46,900 nucleotides of DNA, from positions 1 to 46,900 of the forward strand of contig JAAYBZ010000029.1 in assembly GCA_012744445.1 (NCBI GenBank), given 5' to 3'. Positions 1 through 7,606 of this stretch are shown here, piece after piece (position 1 is the stretch's first letter; every line of letters begins with the position of its first letter). Origin of the DNA: Myxococcales bacterium (GTDB lineage: Bacteria > Myxococcota_A > Polyangia > Polyangiales > Houyiibacteriaceae). The notes beneath the pieces are model-generated. The model was not told the DNA's origin. It worked only from the letters and a program-made list of their open reading frames with translations, and searched no databases. The translations under genes were made by a program, and so were the position numbers.

Positions 1-58
1 CCGCGGAGGCGCACCGACGATGGCGGCGGACGCCGTGGGGGCGAACGCGGAGGGGGAG

Positions 59-694
59 ATGACCGCGTGGTCGACGAACCGGGAGTGGCCTCGCCGGACG
101 GCGGTTCTCGCCGCGCTCGCGCTCGCCCTCGTCGCGCTCTGGGCCGTCTGGAATCGCGACGCCGTGATGGCGTGGAAGGCCGGCATGAGCCCGCTCGTCT
201 ACTTCTCGGCGATGGCGCTCCTGCCTGCGATCGGGGCACCCGTGACGCCCTTCTTCATCGTCGCGGGGGCGACCTTCGGCGTCGAGGTCGGACTCCTCGG
301 CTCGGCCTTCGCGATGGCGGTGAACGCGTGGATCTGCCACACGCTCGCGACGGGCCCGCTGCGCGACGCCGCGCGGCGCCTCATGAATCGGCTCGGGCAT
401 CGCCTTCCCGAGGTCGAGACCGGAAGGGACGCGCTGAGGCTCACGGTGATGGCGCAGCTCACGCCGGGCGTGCCCGCCTTCCTCAAGAACTACGTCGCGG
501 GGGTCGCCGGGGCGCCGCTCTCCGTGTTCTTCCCGGTCGTGATGATCTTCCGCCTGGCCTACGCCGCGCCGCTGGTGCTCCTCGGCGAGTCGATCTTCGA
601 TCACGACCTCGATCGGGCCACCGTCGTGGGAGCGACGGTCCTCGTCCTCCTGGTCGCGGTGGGGCTCGCCTATCGACGGATCAAGCGGACCTGA
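59..694 (+). CDS. DedA/VTT-domain integral membrane protein
   Basis: This protein of 211 residues has several hydrophobic segments. The central block matches the VTT (SNARE-associated, TVP38/TMEM64/DedA) family: a Gly/Pro-rich re-entrant stretch reading PAIGAPVTPFFIVAGATFG, followed by a conserved QLTPGVPAFLKNYVAG motif and a C-terminal membrane segment ending in a basic tail. DedA-type proteins act in the inner membrane and are linked to lipid scrambling, proton-motive-force homeostasis and envelope integrity; the substrate cannot be read from sequence. I chose the ATG at 59 because GGAGG lies at 49-53 with 5-base spacing. An in-frame ATG at 20 with GGAGG at 5-9 is possible and would add 13 residues. 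The gene runs convergent with the thiC-cytochrome operon. Confidence 0.8.
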   Translation: MTAWSTNREWPRRTAVLAALALALVALWAVWNRDAVMAWKAGMSPLVYFSAMALLPAIGAPVTPFFIVAGATFGVEVGLLGSAFAMAVNAWICHTLATGPLRDAARRLMNRLGHRLPEVETGRDALRLTVMAQLTPGVPAFLKNYVAGVAGAPLSVFFPVVMIFRLAYAAPLVLLGESIFDHDLDRATVVGATVLVLLVAVGLAYRRIKRT

Positions 695-727
695 AACGAA
701 AAGGGCCCCGCCATGACGACGGGGCCC
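694..727 (-). terminator. Intrinsic terminator of the thiC-cytochrome operon
   Basis: A perfect 8-bp inverted repeat, GGGCCCCG at 703-710 and CGGGGCCC at 720-727, encloses a 9-base loop. Read on the minus strand it is followed by TTTTCGTTT (702 down to 694), the expected U-tract. The plus-strand side has no T run, so it mainly serves the minus-strand operon ending at 746. Confidence 0.8.
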
Positions 728-745
728 TCGAGCACGAAGCTCGGC

Positions 746-1090
746 TCAGTGGCGGATGCCGCCGATGCTGTCCACGTAGGCGAGGAGCGCCTCGAGATCT
801 TCGGGCGAGATCTTGTTCTCGTCGAAGCCGGGCATGCGCCCCTTGCCGTTGCGGACGACCGCGCGGACCTCGCCCACGGGCTCGGGATGACCGGCGATGG
901 TCGGGCCGTAGCCCTTCTCGCCGCCCGGGTGGCAGCCGTTGCAGTTCGCCCGGAAGACCTCTTCACCGCGCGCGACGTCGGTCGAGCCGATGGGGTAGTC
1001 GTAGCGTTCCGCGTCGAGCGCCGTCTCGCCCTTGGCGCCGCAACCGGCCGCGGCGAGCCCCAGGACGAGCGTGAGTGAAACGAGTCGCAT
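746..1090 (-). CDS. Small c-type cytochrome lipoprotein
   Basis: This 114-residue protein has a lipoprotein signal peptide with lipobox LAAAGC (Cys17), a single haem-c attachment motif CNGCH (residues 50-54), and a distal candidate Met ligand in GRMPGF (Met86). The rest is the compact fold of a class I cytochrome c, with a C-terminal helix rich in Leu, Ala and Val. It should be a membrane-anchored periplasmic electron carrier. The start at 1090 is supported by AAGGAGG a few bases upstream. It begins only 11 bases after thiC ends and precedes a good terminator, so it is almost certainly transcribed with thiC and shares its TPP control. Which oxidoreductase it serves is unknown. Confidence 0.85.
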   Translation of the reverse strand: MRLVSLTLVLGLAAAGCGAKGETALDAERYDYPIGSTDVARGEEVFRANCNGCHPGGEKGYGPTIAGHPEPVGEVRAVVRNGKGRMPGFDENKISPEDLEALLAYVDSIGGIRH

Positions 1091-1101
1091 CGATGCCTCC
1101 T

Positions 1102-2868
1102 TCACGCGCGGGCGTCCTTGCGCCCGAGCTGTACGAGTTTCTCTTGTTGAATGCGCCGGGCCGTATCGCCCTCGACGAAGTCGCTGTGGCAAGAGGCGCG
1201 CTCGCCCGGCTTGGCGACGGCCTTCTTGGTCTTCTGCGCGAGGCGGTGGATCTCTTCGGGCGGGAGGTTGCCGCGCTGCTCGAGGATGCGGACCTGCTCC
1301 TCGCTGAGCGCCGGCGAGCGCCGCGGCGCACCGCGCTCGAAGCCATCGGCCTTGCCCGAGTTGAACTCGGCGATCTCCTTGGAGATGCGCACCGAGCACC
1401 AGTCGTGGCCGCACATCGCGCAGAAGTCGGTGTCGACGTCGAGATCCTCGTCGTGGAAGGCACGCGCCGTGTCGGGATCGAAGCTGAGCTCGAAGTGCTT
1501 CTCCCAGTTGAGCGCCGCGCGCGCGCGCGTGAGATCGTCGTCCCAATCGCGCGTGTGCGGGATGCCGAGCGCTACGTCGGCCGCGTGCGCCGCGATCTTG
1601 TAGGCGATGCAGCCCTGCTTGACGTCTTCGGCCTTGGGCAGCCCGAGGTGCTCCTTGGGCGTGACGTAGCAGAGCATCGAGGCGCCGTGGTACGCGGCGG
1701 CCGTCGCGCCGATCGCGCTCGTGATGTGGTCGTAGCCGGGGAAGACGTCCGTCACGAGCGGCCCGAGGACGTAGAAGGGCGCGCCGTGGCAGAGCCGCCG
1801 CTCGAGCTTCATGTTGTATTCGATCTGATCGAAGGGGACGTGGCCGGGGCCCTCGATCATCACCTGGCAGCCCTTGCGCCACGCGCGCTCGGTGAGCTCG
1901 CCCAGCGCAGAGAGCTCGGCGAGCTGCGCCGCGTCGCTCGCGTCGGCGAGCCCGCCGGGTCGGAGGCCGTCGCCGAGGCTGAAGGTGACGTCGTGCTCGC
2001 GCATGACGTCGCAGATGTCCTCGAACCACGTCCACATCGGGTTCTGCTCGCCGTGGTGGATCATCCACTTGGCGAGGAGCGAGCCGCCGCGGGAGACGAT
2101 GCCGATGAGGCGATCCTTGACGAGCGGGAGGTGCTCGCGGAGCACGCCGGCGTGGATCGTGAAGTAGTCCACGCCCTGCTTGGCCTGGTGCTCGAGCGAC
2201 TCGAGGATGATCTCGCGCGTGAGGTCCTCGATGGAGCGGCCGATGATCATCGAGTAGATGGGCACGGTGCCGATGGGCACGCGCGCCGCCTTGATGATGG
2301 CCTCGCGCGTCGCGTCGAGGTCGCCGCCGGTGCTGAGGTCCATCACCGTGTCGGCGCCCCAGCGCTCGGCCCACCTGAGCTTCTCGATCTCGGCCTCGGT
2401 GCCCGAGCTCACGGGCGATGCGCCCATGTTGGCGTTGATCTTGGTGCGGCTCGCGCGGCCGATGACCATCGGCACGAGGCCGTAGCGGAGGTGCGTCTTG
2501 TTGGCCGGGAGCACCATGCGGCCGGCGGCGATCTCGTCGCGGATCTGCTCCGCGGTGAGGTGCGGCTCACGCTCGGCCGCGCGCTTCATCTCGGGCGTGA
2601 CGACGCCGAGGCGCGCGAACTCGAGCTGTGTCTTGGGCTCGAAGCCCGCGGGCGGATGCCAGCGCTCGCCGTCGAAGGTCCAGTCCTCGGGCATGAAGTC
2701 CCACGCCGTCTTCTCGCTCGGCGCGGGCATGCCCGGTGTGTCGGGCGAGGAGAACGCGAGCGGGCCGCCGATTTGGGGCGCGTTCGCGAACGAACCGGGG
2801 TTGGTGCCGGCGCGGTGGGTCGAAGGATTGAGCGCGCCGCGGAGAGGCAACTGGTATCGTTTGGTCAT
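1102..2868 (-). CDS. thiC: Phosphomethylpyrimidine synthase ThiC
   Basis: This is the 588-residue radical-SAM enzyme that converts 5-aminoimidazole ribotide to HMP-phosphate, the pyrimidine half of thiamin. It has the typical N-terminal ThiC-associated region, the conserved core (for example [19 protein letters not shown]) and the C-terminal iron-sulfur motif CAMCGHDWC, with cysteines at 483, 486 and 491. The length fits the family. The ATG at 2868 lies immediately behind a TPP riboswitch, whose 3' strand doubles as the ribosome-binding region. The enzyme is cytoplasmic and oxygen-sensitive. The next gene downstream is a small cytochrome c lipoprotein, apparently in the same transcript. Confidence 0.97.
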   Translation of the reverse strand: MTKRYQLPLRGALNPSTHRAGTNPGSFANAPQIGGPLAFSSPDTPGMPAPSEKTAWDFMPEDWTFDGERWHPPAGFEPKTQLEFARLGVVTPEMKRAAEREPHLTAEQIRDEIAAGRMVLPANKTHLRYGLVPMVIGRASRTKINANMGASPVSSGTEAEIEKLRWAERWGADTVMDLSTGGDLDATREAIIKAARVPIGTVPIYSMIIGRSIEDLTREIILESLEHQAKQGVDYFTIHAGVLREHLPLVKDRLIGIVSRGGSLLAKWMIHHGEQNPMWTWFEDICDVMREHDVTFSLGDGLRPGGLADASDAAQLAELSALGELTERAWRKGCQVMIEGPGHVPFDQIEYNMKLERRLCHGAPFYVLGPLVTDVFPGYDHITSAIGATAAAYHGASMLCYVTPKEHLGLPKAEDVKQGCIAYKIAAHAADVALGIPHTRDWDDDLTRARAALNWEKHFELSFDPDTARAFHDEDLDVDTDFCAMCGHDWCSVRISKEIAEFNSGKADGFERGAPRRSPALSEEQVRILEQRGNLPPEEIHRLAQKTKKAVAKPGERASCHSDFVEGDTARRIQQEKLVQLGRKDARA

Positions 2869-2869
2869 T

Positions 2870-2948
2870 GGGCTTCCCTACGCCGGTATGATCCGGATCA
2901 GGTGATGCGGGTCCATCTCAGCCCCCCACGGGGGGCGCCCCGAGCTCT
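2870..2948 (-). promoter_or_regulatory. TPP (THI-box) riboswitch of thiC
   Basis: Read on the minus strand, this element closely follows the E. coli thiM aptamer. It has CTCGGGGCGCC, a GC-rich P3 hairpin (CCCCCCGTGGGGGG), the invariant CTGAGA and ACCCGCATCACCTGATC, then GGATCATACCGGCGTAGGGAAGC split over the P4/P5 region. The aptamer ends about one base before the thiC ATG. AGGGAA is therefore both aptamer 3' strand and Shine-Dalgarno-like sequence, which suggests direct control of translation initiation. Confidence 0.95.
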
Positions 2949-3074
2949 CCACGATGGGACGTCCGATCGTGGTATCTGGGCACTGTAGCAGGGTCCGCCG
3001 CTCCCCGGTTGCCTTATGTGGTGCGCCGCGTTCCCACCTTGCGACGCCGGGCGATCCGCCCAAGAGAGGGCGTC

Positions 3075-3701
3075 GTGTTGGAACGACCTGAGCCGCAATC
3101 CGAAGTCGAATCGCTCACCTGGGAGAAGAAGGGGATCTTCCCCGTCTTCGGGCTCCTCGCGACGATGCTCGGCGTCATCTACCCCGAACGGCGCGCAGCG
3201 GCGCTCGTCCGCGGGCGCACGCGCTCCGCGGTGCTCTTCTTCGTCGCGTCGTTCTTGCCCGTCGCGATCGGCGCGTTCGCGTTCGCCCATGCGCTCGGGG
3301 GCGTGGAGCAGGAGACGCTCCTCTACGTGGCGCGCGGGGTGATCGCGAGCCTCGCCGGGGCGGTGGCGCTCGTCGGCTCCTTCACGAGCATGGCGCAGGC
3401 CGAGGGCGCCGAGCCCAAGTCCGCGCTCCGCGCCGCGCTCTTCCTCGCGTGGCTCGTGCCCCTCTTCCTCGTGGACTTCGGACCCTTCGCGACGACGGTC
3501 CTCGCCCATCCGCCCGAGCGCGCGGAGACCTTCGCGGCGCTCTGCGCGCTCGCGCCGCTCCTGCTCGCGCTGGTCGGCCTCGAAGCCGCGGCGAAGCACG
3601 GCGCCGGGCTCGCGCCGCGCTTCTCCCTGCTCATGGGCGTCGTTCCGGTGGCCCTCGCCTTCGCGGTCGGGCGCGTCGCGCTCGCCGCAGGCGGCGTCTG
3701 A
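3075..3701 (+). CDS. Polytopic membrane protein of unknown function
   Basis: This 208-residue protein has a short charged N-terminus (ERPEPQSEVESLTWEKKG) and about five hydrophobic segments separated by short loops. I do not recognise the family and see no catalytic motif. The GTG at 3075 is preferred because AGAGGG lies just upstream; an ATG at 3009 would add 22 basic residues with no good ribosome site. The gene is divergent from thiC, with the TPP riboswitch in the intergenic space. The strong coding bias and hydrophobic periodicity make it a convincing gene despite the lack of a family. Confidence 0.65.
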   Translation: MLERPEPQSEVESLTWEKKGIFPVFGLLATMLGVIYPERRAAALVRGRTRSAVLFFVASFLPVAIGAFAFAHALGGVEQETLLYVARGVIASLAGAVALVGSFTSMAQAEGAEPKSALRAALFLAWLVPLFLVDFGPFATTVLAHPPERAETFAALCALAPLLLALVGLEAAAKHGAGLAPRFSLLMGVVPVALAFAVGRVALAAGGV

Positions 3702-3749
3702 GCCTCACTTCGAGGAGCGCCCCGACGCCTCTCGAGGAGGGCGCTCGCG

Positions 3750-4004
3750 TCAGGTGGCTCTCCTGAAGAGCCGGTAGCCGCCGAGGAGGACGAGCGCGCC
3801 GACGACCGCCAGCGCGAAGCTGCGCAGATCGAAGCCCTCGATGCTGCCCCAGCCCAGGCTCGAGCCGATGAAGCCGCCGATGAGACCGCCGCCGACGCCG
3901 AGCGCCGTGGTCATGACGATGCCGCCGGGATCATCTCCCGGCATCGCGAGCTTCGCGAGCGCACCCGCGATGAGTCCGAACACAATCCACGAAAGGATGC
4001 CCAT
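3750..4004 (-). CDS. GlsB/YeaQ/YmgE-family small membrane protein
   Basis: This 84-residue protein begins MGILSWIVFGLIAGALAKL, then has PGDDPGGIVMT and a Gly-rich transmembrane hairpin (GVGGGLIGGFIGSSLGWG). This is the diagnostic pattern of the transglycosylase-associated/GlsB/YeaQ family, which is stress-induced in other bacteria and of unclear biochemical role. The start at 4004 is set by AAAGGGGGAG upstream on the minus strand; the longer in-frame extension lacks support. Three hydrophobic segments and a basic C-terminus (RLFRRAT) suggest an inner-membrane location. Confidence 0.85.
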   Translation of the reverse strand: MGILSWIVFGLIAGALAKLAMPGDDPGGIVMTTALGVGGGLIGGFIGSSLGWGSIEGFDLRSFALAVVGALVLLGGYRLFRRAT

Positions 4005-4150
4005 GGCACTCCCCCTTTCTTTCCGATGGACTCTTTGGGTGGGTGCGACGAGGTGGGAAGTCGCCATCGCGGGATGAACGACGCGGGGGCCTTCCGTGTA
4101 CGTCGCGGCGCCCTAGAGGATTCCCATCACGCCCGAGCGTAGAGGAGGGG

Positions 4151-5242
4151 ATGGGCGAGCTCGTCATGCCAGCGTTCCTGGGTCTCCGTGAGGCGACGGT
4201 GGTGAAGTGGCTCGTCTCGCCGGGCGAACGCTTGAAGCCGGGGAGGGTGGCGCTCGTCGTGGAGACGAGCCGGGGGGCGTCGCTCGTGGAGTGCACGAGG
4301 TCGGGCGTGCTGGAGGCGATCCTCGTCGAAGAAGGCGCGACCGTCCCGGTGGGGACCAAGCTGGCCGAGATCCGTGACGAGAAGCGCCCGCGCACGAACG
4401 GCGGCGCGCCATCTGCGCCGGCGCGTACGCTCTCCGCGTCTCCGACGAGCGGACGAGGGGAGACGCTCGCGGTGGAGAGCGCCGCCGCGCCCGCGCGGAC
4501 GCGGTCGGTCTCGCCCGCGCCCGTGAAGAAGCGGGAGGCCAGGTCGCGGGAGAAGCCCGAGCCCGTGCGCGAGGAAGGCGAGGCGTCCATCGAGGCGCCG
4601 GGTTCGCGGCGCGATCCGCTCGGCGAGGACGGTGCGAGCGAGCCGGCGCCGATCGAGCACCCCCGCGCGAAGCCTTCGCGTTTCGAGATCCCGCACTTCC
4701 ACCTCGGACGGACGATCGATCTGGACGCGCTCGTGCGACGCCACGCCGAGGAGGACCCTCGCGTGGCGATCGTGGCGGCCATCGCGCGCGCGCTCCGGGT
4801 CGCCAAGGGCCTCAACGGTCACCTCGTCGACGGCGGCTTCGAGCCGATCGACGAGGTGAACCTCCGCGTCGAGTTGATCCGGGGTGAAGGGCTCGCCGCG
4901 CGGATCCTCGCGCGCGCCGATGCGCTCGCACGTCATGAGCTCGCCGCGAGACTCCGCGATCGGAGCTCGGCGGAGGGCGCGGGCGCGCTCCCCACGGCGA
5001 CGGTCTCGATGCTCGGCGAGCACGGCATCGATATGGTCTTCGGACGGATCCGCCCGCCCGAGGTCGTCGCGATCGGCGTCGGTCGCGTCGCGAGGCGCGT
5101 GTTCCCCGAAGGCGAGTCCGTCGTGATCCACCCCTCCGCGCAGCTCATGGTCACGGCCGATGCGCGCGTCGTCGACGAGCGGATGGCGGCGCGCTTCCTC
5201 GAGCTCGTCGACGTCTTCCTCCACGAAGCGGCGCGCGCCTGA
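4151..5242 (+). CDS. E2 acyltransferase-like pseudoenzyme (lipoyl-type domain plus 2-oxo acid DH catalytic-like domain)
   Basis: This 363-residue protein has the layout of a 2-oxo acid dehydrogenase E2 subunit: an N-terminal lipoyl-type domain (residues 1-75, MGELVMPAFLGLREATVVKW), a long Ala/Pro/Arg-rich linker (about 80-170), and a C-terminal CAT-like acyltransferase domain (about 175-363). Both hallmark residues are missing. The lipoylation site, normally Lys in an ETDKA-type turn, reads ETSRGA with Arg41 (codon 4271-4273). The catalytic HRxxxDG signature reads DARVVDE, with Ala338 in place of His (codon 5162-5164) and Glu in place of Gly. No E1 or E3 gene is adjacent. It could be a structural or regulatory scaffold, or a decaying paralogue; the intact frame and normal codon use favour a maintained gene. 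The ATG at 4151 matches the usual E2 N-terminus. Confidence 0.8.
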   Translation: MGELVMPAFLGLREATVVKWLVSPGERLKPGRVALVVETSRGASLVECTRSGVLEAILVEEGATVPVGTKLAEIRDEKRPRTNGGAPSAPARTLSASPTSGRGETLAVESAAAPARTRSVSPAPVKKREARSREKPEPVREEGEASIEAPGSRRDPLGEDGASEPAPIEHPRAKPSRFEIPHFHLGRTIDLDALVRRHAEEDPRVAIVAAIARALRVAKGLNGHLVDGGFEPIDEVNLRVELIRGEGLAARILARADALARHELAARLRDRSSAEGAGALPTATVSMLGEHGIDMVFGRIRPPEVVAIGVGRVARRVFPEGESVVIHPSAQLMVTADARVVDERMAARFLELVDVFLHEAARA

Positions 5243-5314
5243 GTCGATCGTCGTATGTGCGTCGGGAGGCGCCCCGGCTTGACATCGCCTTCGGGTCGGC
5301 GCATCACGGCGGCT

Positions 5315-5501
5315 GCCTTCAGGTCGCCGCAAGGCGAACGGGCGTGAGGGAGAAATCTCGCGCCCGCTAGGGAAGTCGGTCCAAATCCGACGCGGTTCCC
5401 GCCACGGTAGGCGATCAAAACCCCGGCCATCATGCCACTGGGATCACTCCTGGGAAGGCGGTCGGGACCACGGTCGCGAGCCCGGAGACCTGCCTGAGGG
5501 C
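5315..5501 (+). promoter_or_regulatory. Cobalamin (AdoCbl-type) riboswitch
   Basis: The P1 helix pairs 5315-5323 (GCCTTCAGG) with 5493-5501 (CCTGAGGGC, one G-U). Inside lie the conserved core AGGGAAGTCGGTCCAAATCC, the CCCGCCACGGTAGGCG segment, the CCACTGGGA/CTGGGAAGGCG arm, and a perfect B12 box AGCCCGGAGACCTGCC at 5479-5494. It sits about 90 bases upstream of the TonB-dependent receptor at 5594. It fills most of the 351-base gap after the E2-like gene, and I see no gene in the rest. Confidence 0.96.
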
Positions 5502-5593
5502 ATCGAGCCTGATTCGTCACGGGATATGGCGCGCTCGTTCGAAGAGACTGGTCTCTTTGCGCGGCGCCCTCCTGGTCCTCGGGGTTTGGGGCC

Positions 5594-7606
5594 GTGGTTC
5601 GCAGAAAAGAGATCCTCATTTGCATCGTCGTCGCGATCGTCTCGATCGCCGGCCACTCGCGCGCCGACGACGACGAGCCCGCCTTCCGCGCCAGGGCGGA
5701 GCGCGAGCGCGGCCTCGCCTCGTTGAACGGCGAGGATCCGACGGCGTCGGGGACGGTGGTGCGGCTCGACGACCGGCTCCCCACCGGCGAAGAGCTCCGC
5801 GACGTGCTCCCGGAGATCCCCTCCGTGCGCGTGATGAGCACGGGCGCCGACGGGCAGTACACGGCGCTCGGGCTGCGGGGCACGGAGTTCAACCACACCG
5901 TCGTCCTGCTCGACGACATCCCGCTCTCCGGCCCCGAGACGGGAGGCTTCGACCTCAGCCAGCTCCCCGTGGCGGCCTTCGAGCGCGTGGAGGTCTACCG
6001 CGGGGGCGCGCCCACATTCTTCGGTGTCACCCCTGTGGGTGGTGTGCTCCGGCTGATGCCGCGCATCGGCGGCCCCGACGCCGTGCGCGCCACGCTCGGG
6101 ACGGAGTCCTTCGGCGGCTATCGCGCCGGCCTCGACTCGCGCGCGACCGTGGGCAAGGTGAGCGTCGGCGGGAACGTCGGCCTCGTCGGCGCGAGGAACG
6201 ACTACCTCTACCTCGACGACGGCGGCACGCCGTTCGACACGCGCGACGACGTCGAGCGCCGGCGTCGGAACGCCGACTTCCAGCGCGGGCACGCGATGCT
6301 CACGAGCCGCGTCGATCTCGGGCGTACGGTCATCGACGCGACGGCGCTCTACGTGGGGATGAACCGCGGCGAGCCCGGCGTCGCCTCGCGCCGCACCGAG
6401 CGCTCCAGCACCGATCTCTCGCACCTCTTCGTGATGCTCGGCGTGGATCACCGGGGCACGCTCCGCGGCGCGCGCGAATACCGGGTGCGCGCGGCGCTCG
6501 CGACCGGGACCGAGCGGCGGCGCGTGAGCGACGTCTTCGGCGAGCTCGGCTACGGCCAGGTCGACGCCGACGATCGCACGCGCGTCGTGCATGCGCGCCT
6601 CGCCGGAAGCGTCGACGCGACGCGCTTCCTCGAGCTCGTGGCCACCGCGAGCGCCCGGCTCGATCGCTTCCTCCCGGACGACGTCTTCGCGTCCTACGAG
6701 CAGGTGAAGAGCACGCGCGACACGCTCGGCGCGGGCGTCGAGGCGCGCCTCCACGGCACGCTCGGCCGCGTCCCCGTCGAGCTCCGACCCTCGGTGCGCT
6801 ACGAGTGGACGCGCGGATCGGCTACGGGGCAGGACATCCACTTCGACGAGCCCCGGCGCATCGACAGCGCGAGCCCGAGCTATCGCGTGGGCTTCGGCGC
6901 CGGCCTCGCCGAGGGCGTGAGCCTCGTCGCGAGCGCCTACTCGGGCACGCGCCTCCCGACGCTCCTCGAGCTCTTCGGCAACCGGGCGCGCTTCCGTCCC
7001 AACCCCGACCTCGAGCCCGAGCACGCGAAGGGCGGCGACGTGGGCTTCGTCGTCGCGCGTCCCTTTGAGCACGTCTCGCTCGACCTCGAGGTGCGCGCCT
7101 TCGCGGTCCGCATCGACGACGTCATCGACGTCTTCGTCATCGCGAACCACGGCCAGGTGAAGGCCATCAACCGCGACGTGGCGCGCATCTTCGGCGCGGA
7201 GCTCGGCGGGAGCCTCACGGTATGGCGTCACCTCCGCGCCATCGTCTCGGCGCACGGCCTCCACACCGAGCACGACGCGGACCTCGAGCTCCCGAACCGC
7301 CCGCGCTTCGTCGCCCTCGCGCGCCTCGAAGGGATGAGCGGGCCGCTCGGCCGTCGCGTCTACGACCTCGCCGGCTTCGTGCAGGTGAGCCACCTCGGCC
7401 GCGCCTTCTACGACGCCGCGAACCTCGTGCCCTTCGAGCCGCGCACCACCTTCGACGTAGGCGTTCGCGCCGCACTCCTCGTGCCGGGCCTCTCGGTCTT
7501 CTGCACCGTGCGCGACCTCTTCGACGTCCGCGGGATGGACTTCACCCGCAGCCCGCTCCCCGGCCGACGCTTCTCGGCCGCCATTCAATACCGAAAGGAA
7601 CTGTGA
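5594..7606 (+). CDS. btuB: TonB-dependent outer-membrane receptor, probable cobalamin transporter (BtuB-like)
   Basis: This 670-residue protein has an N-terminal signal peptide (hydrophobic ILICIVVAIVSIAG, cleavage near SRA-DD). A plug domain spans about residues 50-165, with typical plug motifs such as GLRGTEFNHTVVLLDDIPL and ERVEVYRGGAPTFFG. A long beta-barrel with alternating aromatic/charged strands runs to the C-terminus. Length and layout fit a TonB-dependent receptor. The upstream cobalamin riboswitch is the main reason to assign B12 or a related corrinoid as ligand; the barrel alone would not decide this. The start is GTG at 5594 with only a weak GGGG upstream. Its TGA overlaps the ATG of the next lipoprotein by one base, which points to translational coupling. 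Confidence 0.85.
   Translation: MVRRKEILICIVVAIVSIAGHSRADDDEPAFRARAERERGLASLNGEDPTASGTVVRLDDRLPTGEELRDVLPEIPSVRVMSTGADGQYTALGLRGTEFNHTVVLLDDIPLSGPETGGFDLSQLPVAAFERVEVYRGGAPTFFGVTPVGGVLRLMPRIGGPDAVRATLGTESFGGYRAGLDSRATVGKVSVGGNVGLVGARNDYLYLDDGGTPFDTRDDVERRRRNADFQRGHAMLTSRVDLGRTVIDATALYVGMNRGEPGVASRRTERSSTDLSHLFVMLGVDHRGTLRGAREYRVRAALATGTERRRVSDVFGELGYGQVDADDRTRVVHARLAGSVDATRFLELVATASARLDRFLPDDVFASYEQVKSTRDTLGAGVEARLHGTLGRVPVELRPSVRYEWTRGSATGQDIHFDEPRRIDSASPSYRVGFGAGLAEGVSLVASAYSGTRLPTLLELFGNRARFRPNPDLEPEHAKGGDVGFVVARPFEHVSLDLEVRAFAVRIDDVIDVFVIANHGQVKAINRDVARIFGAELGGSLTVWRHLRAIVSAHGLHTEHDADLELPNRPRFVALARLEGMSGPLGRRVYDLAGFVQVSHLGRAFYDAANLVPFEPRTTFDVGVRAALLVPGLSVFCTVRDLFDVRGMDFTRSPLPGRRFSAAIQYRKEL

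Noticed and set aside
3715-3746. Inverted repeat GAGCGCC/GGCGCTC between two convergent genes, as a terminator
   Set aside because: The 18-base loop and absence of a T-run on either strand make it unconvincing; GC-rich chance pairing is likely.
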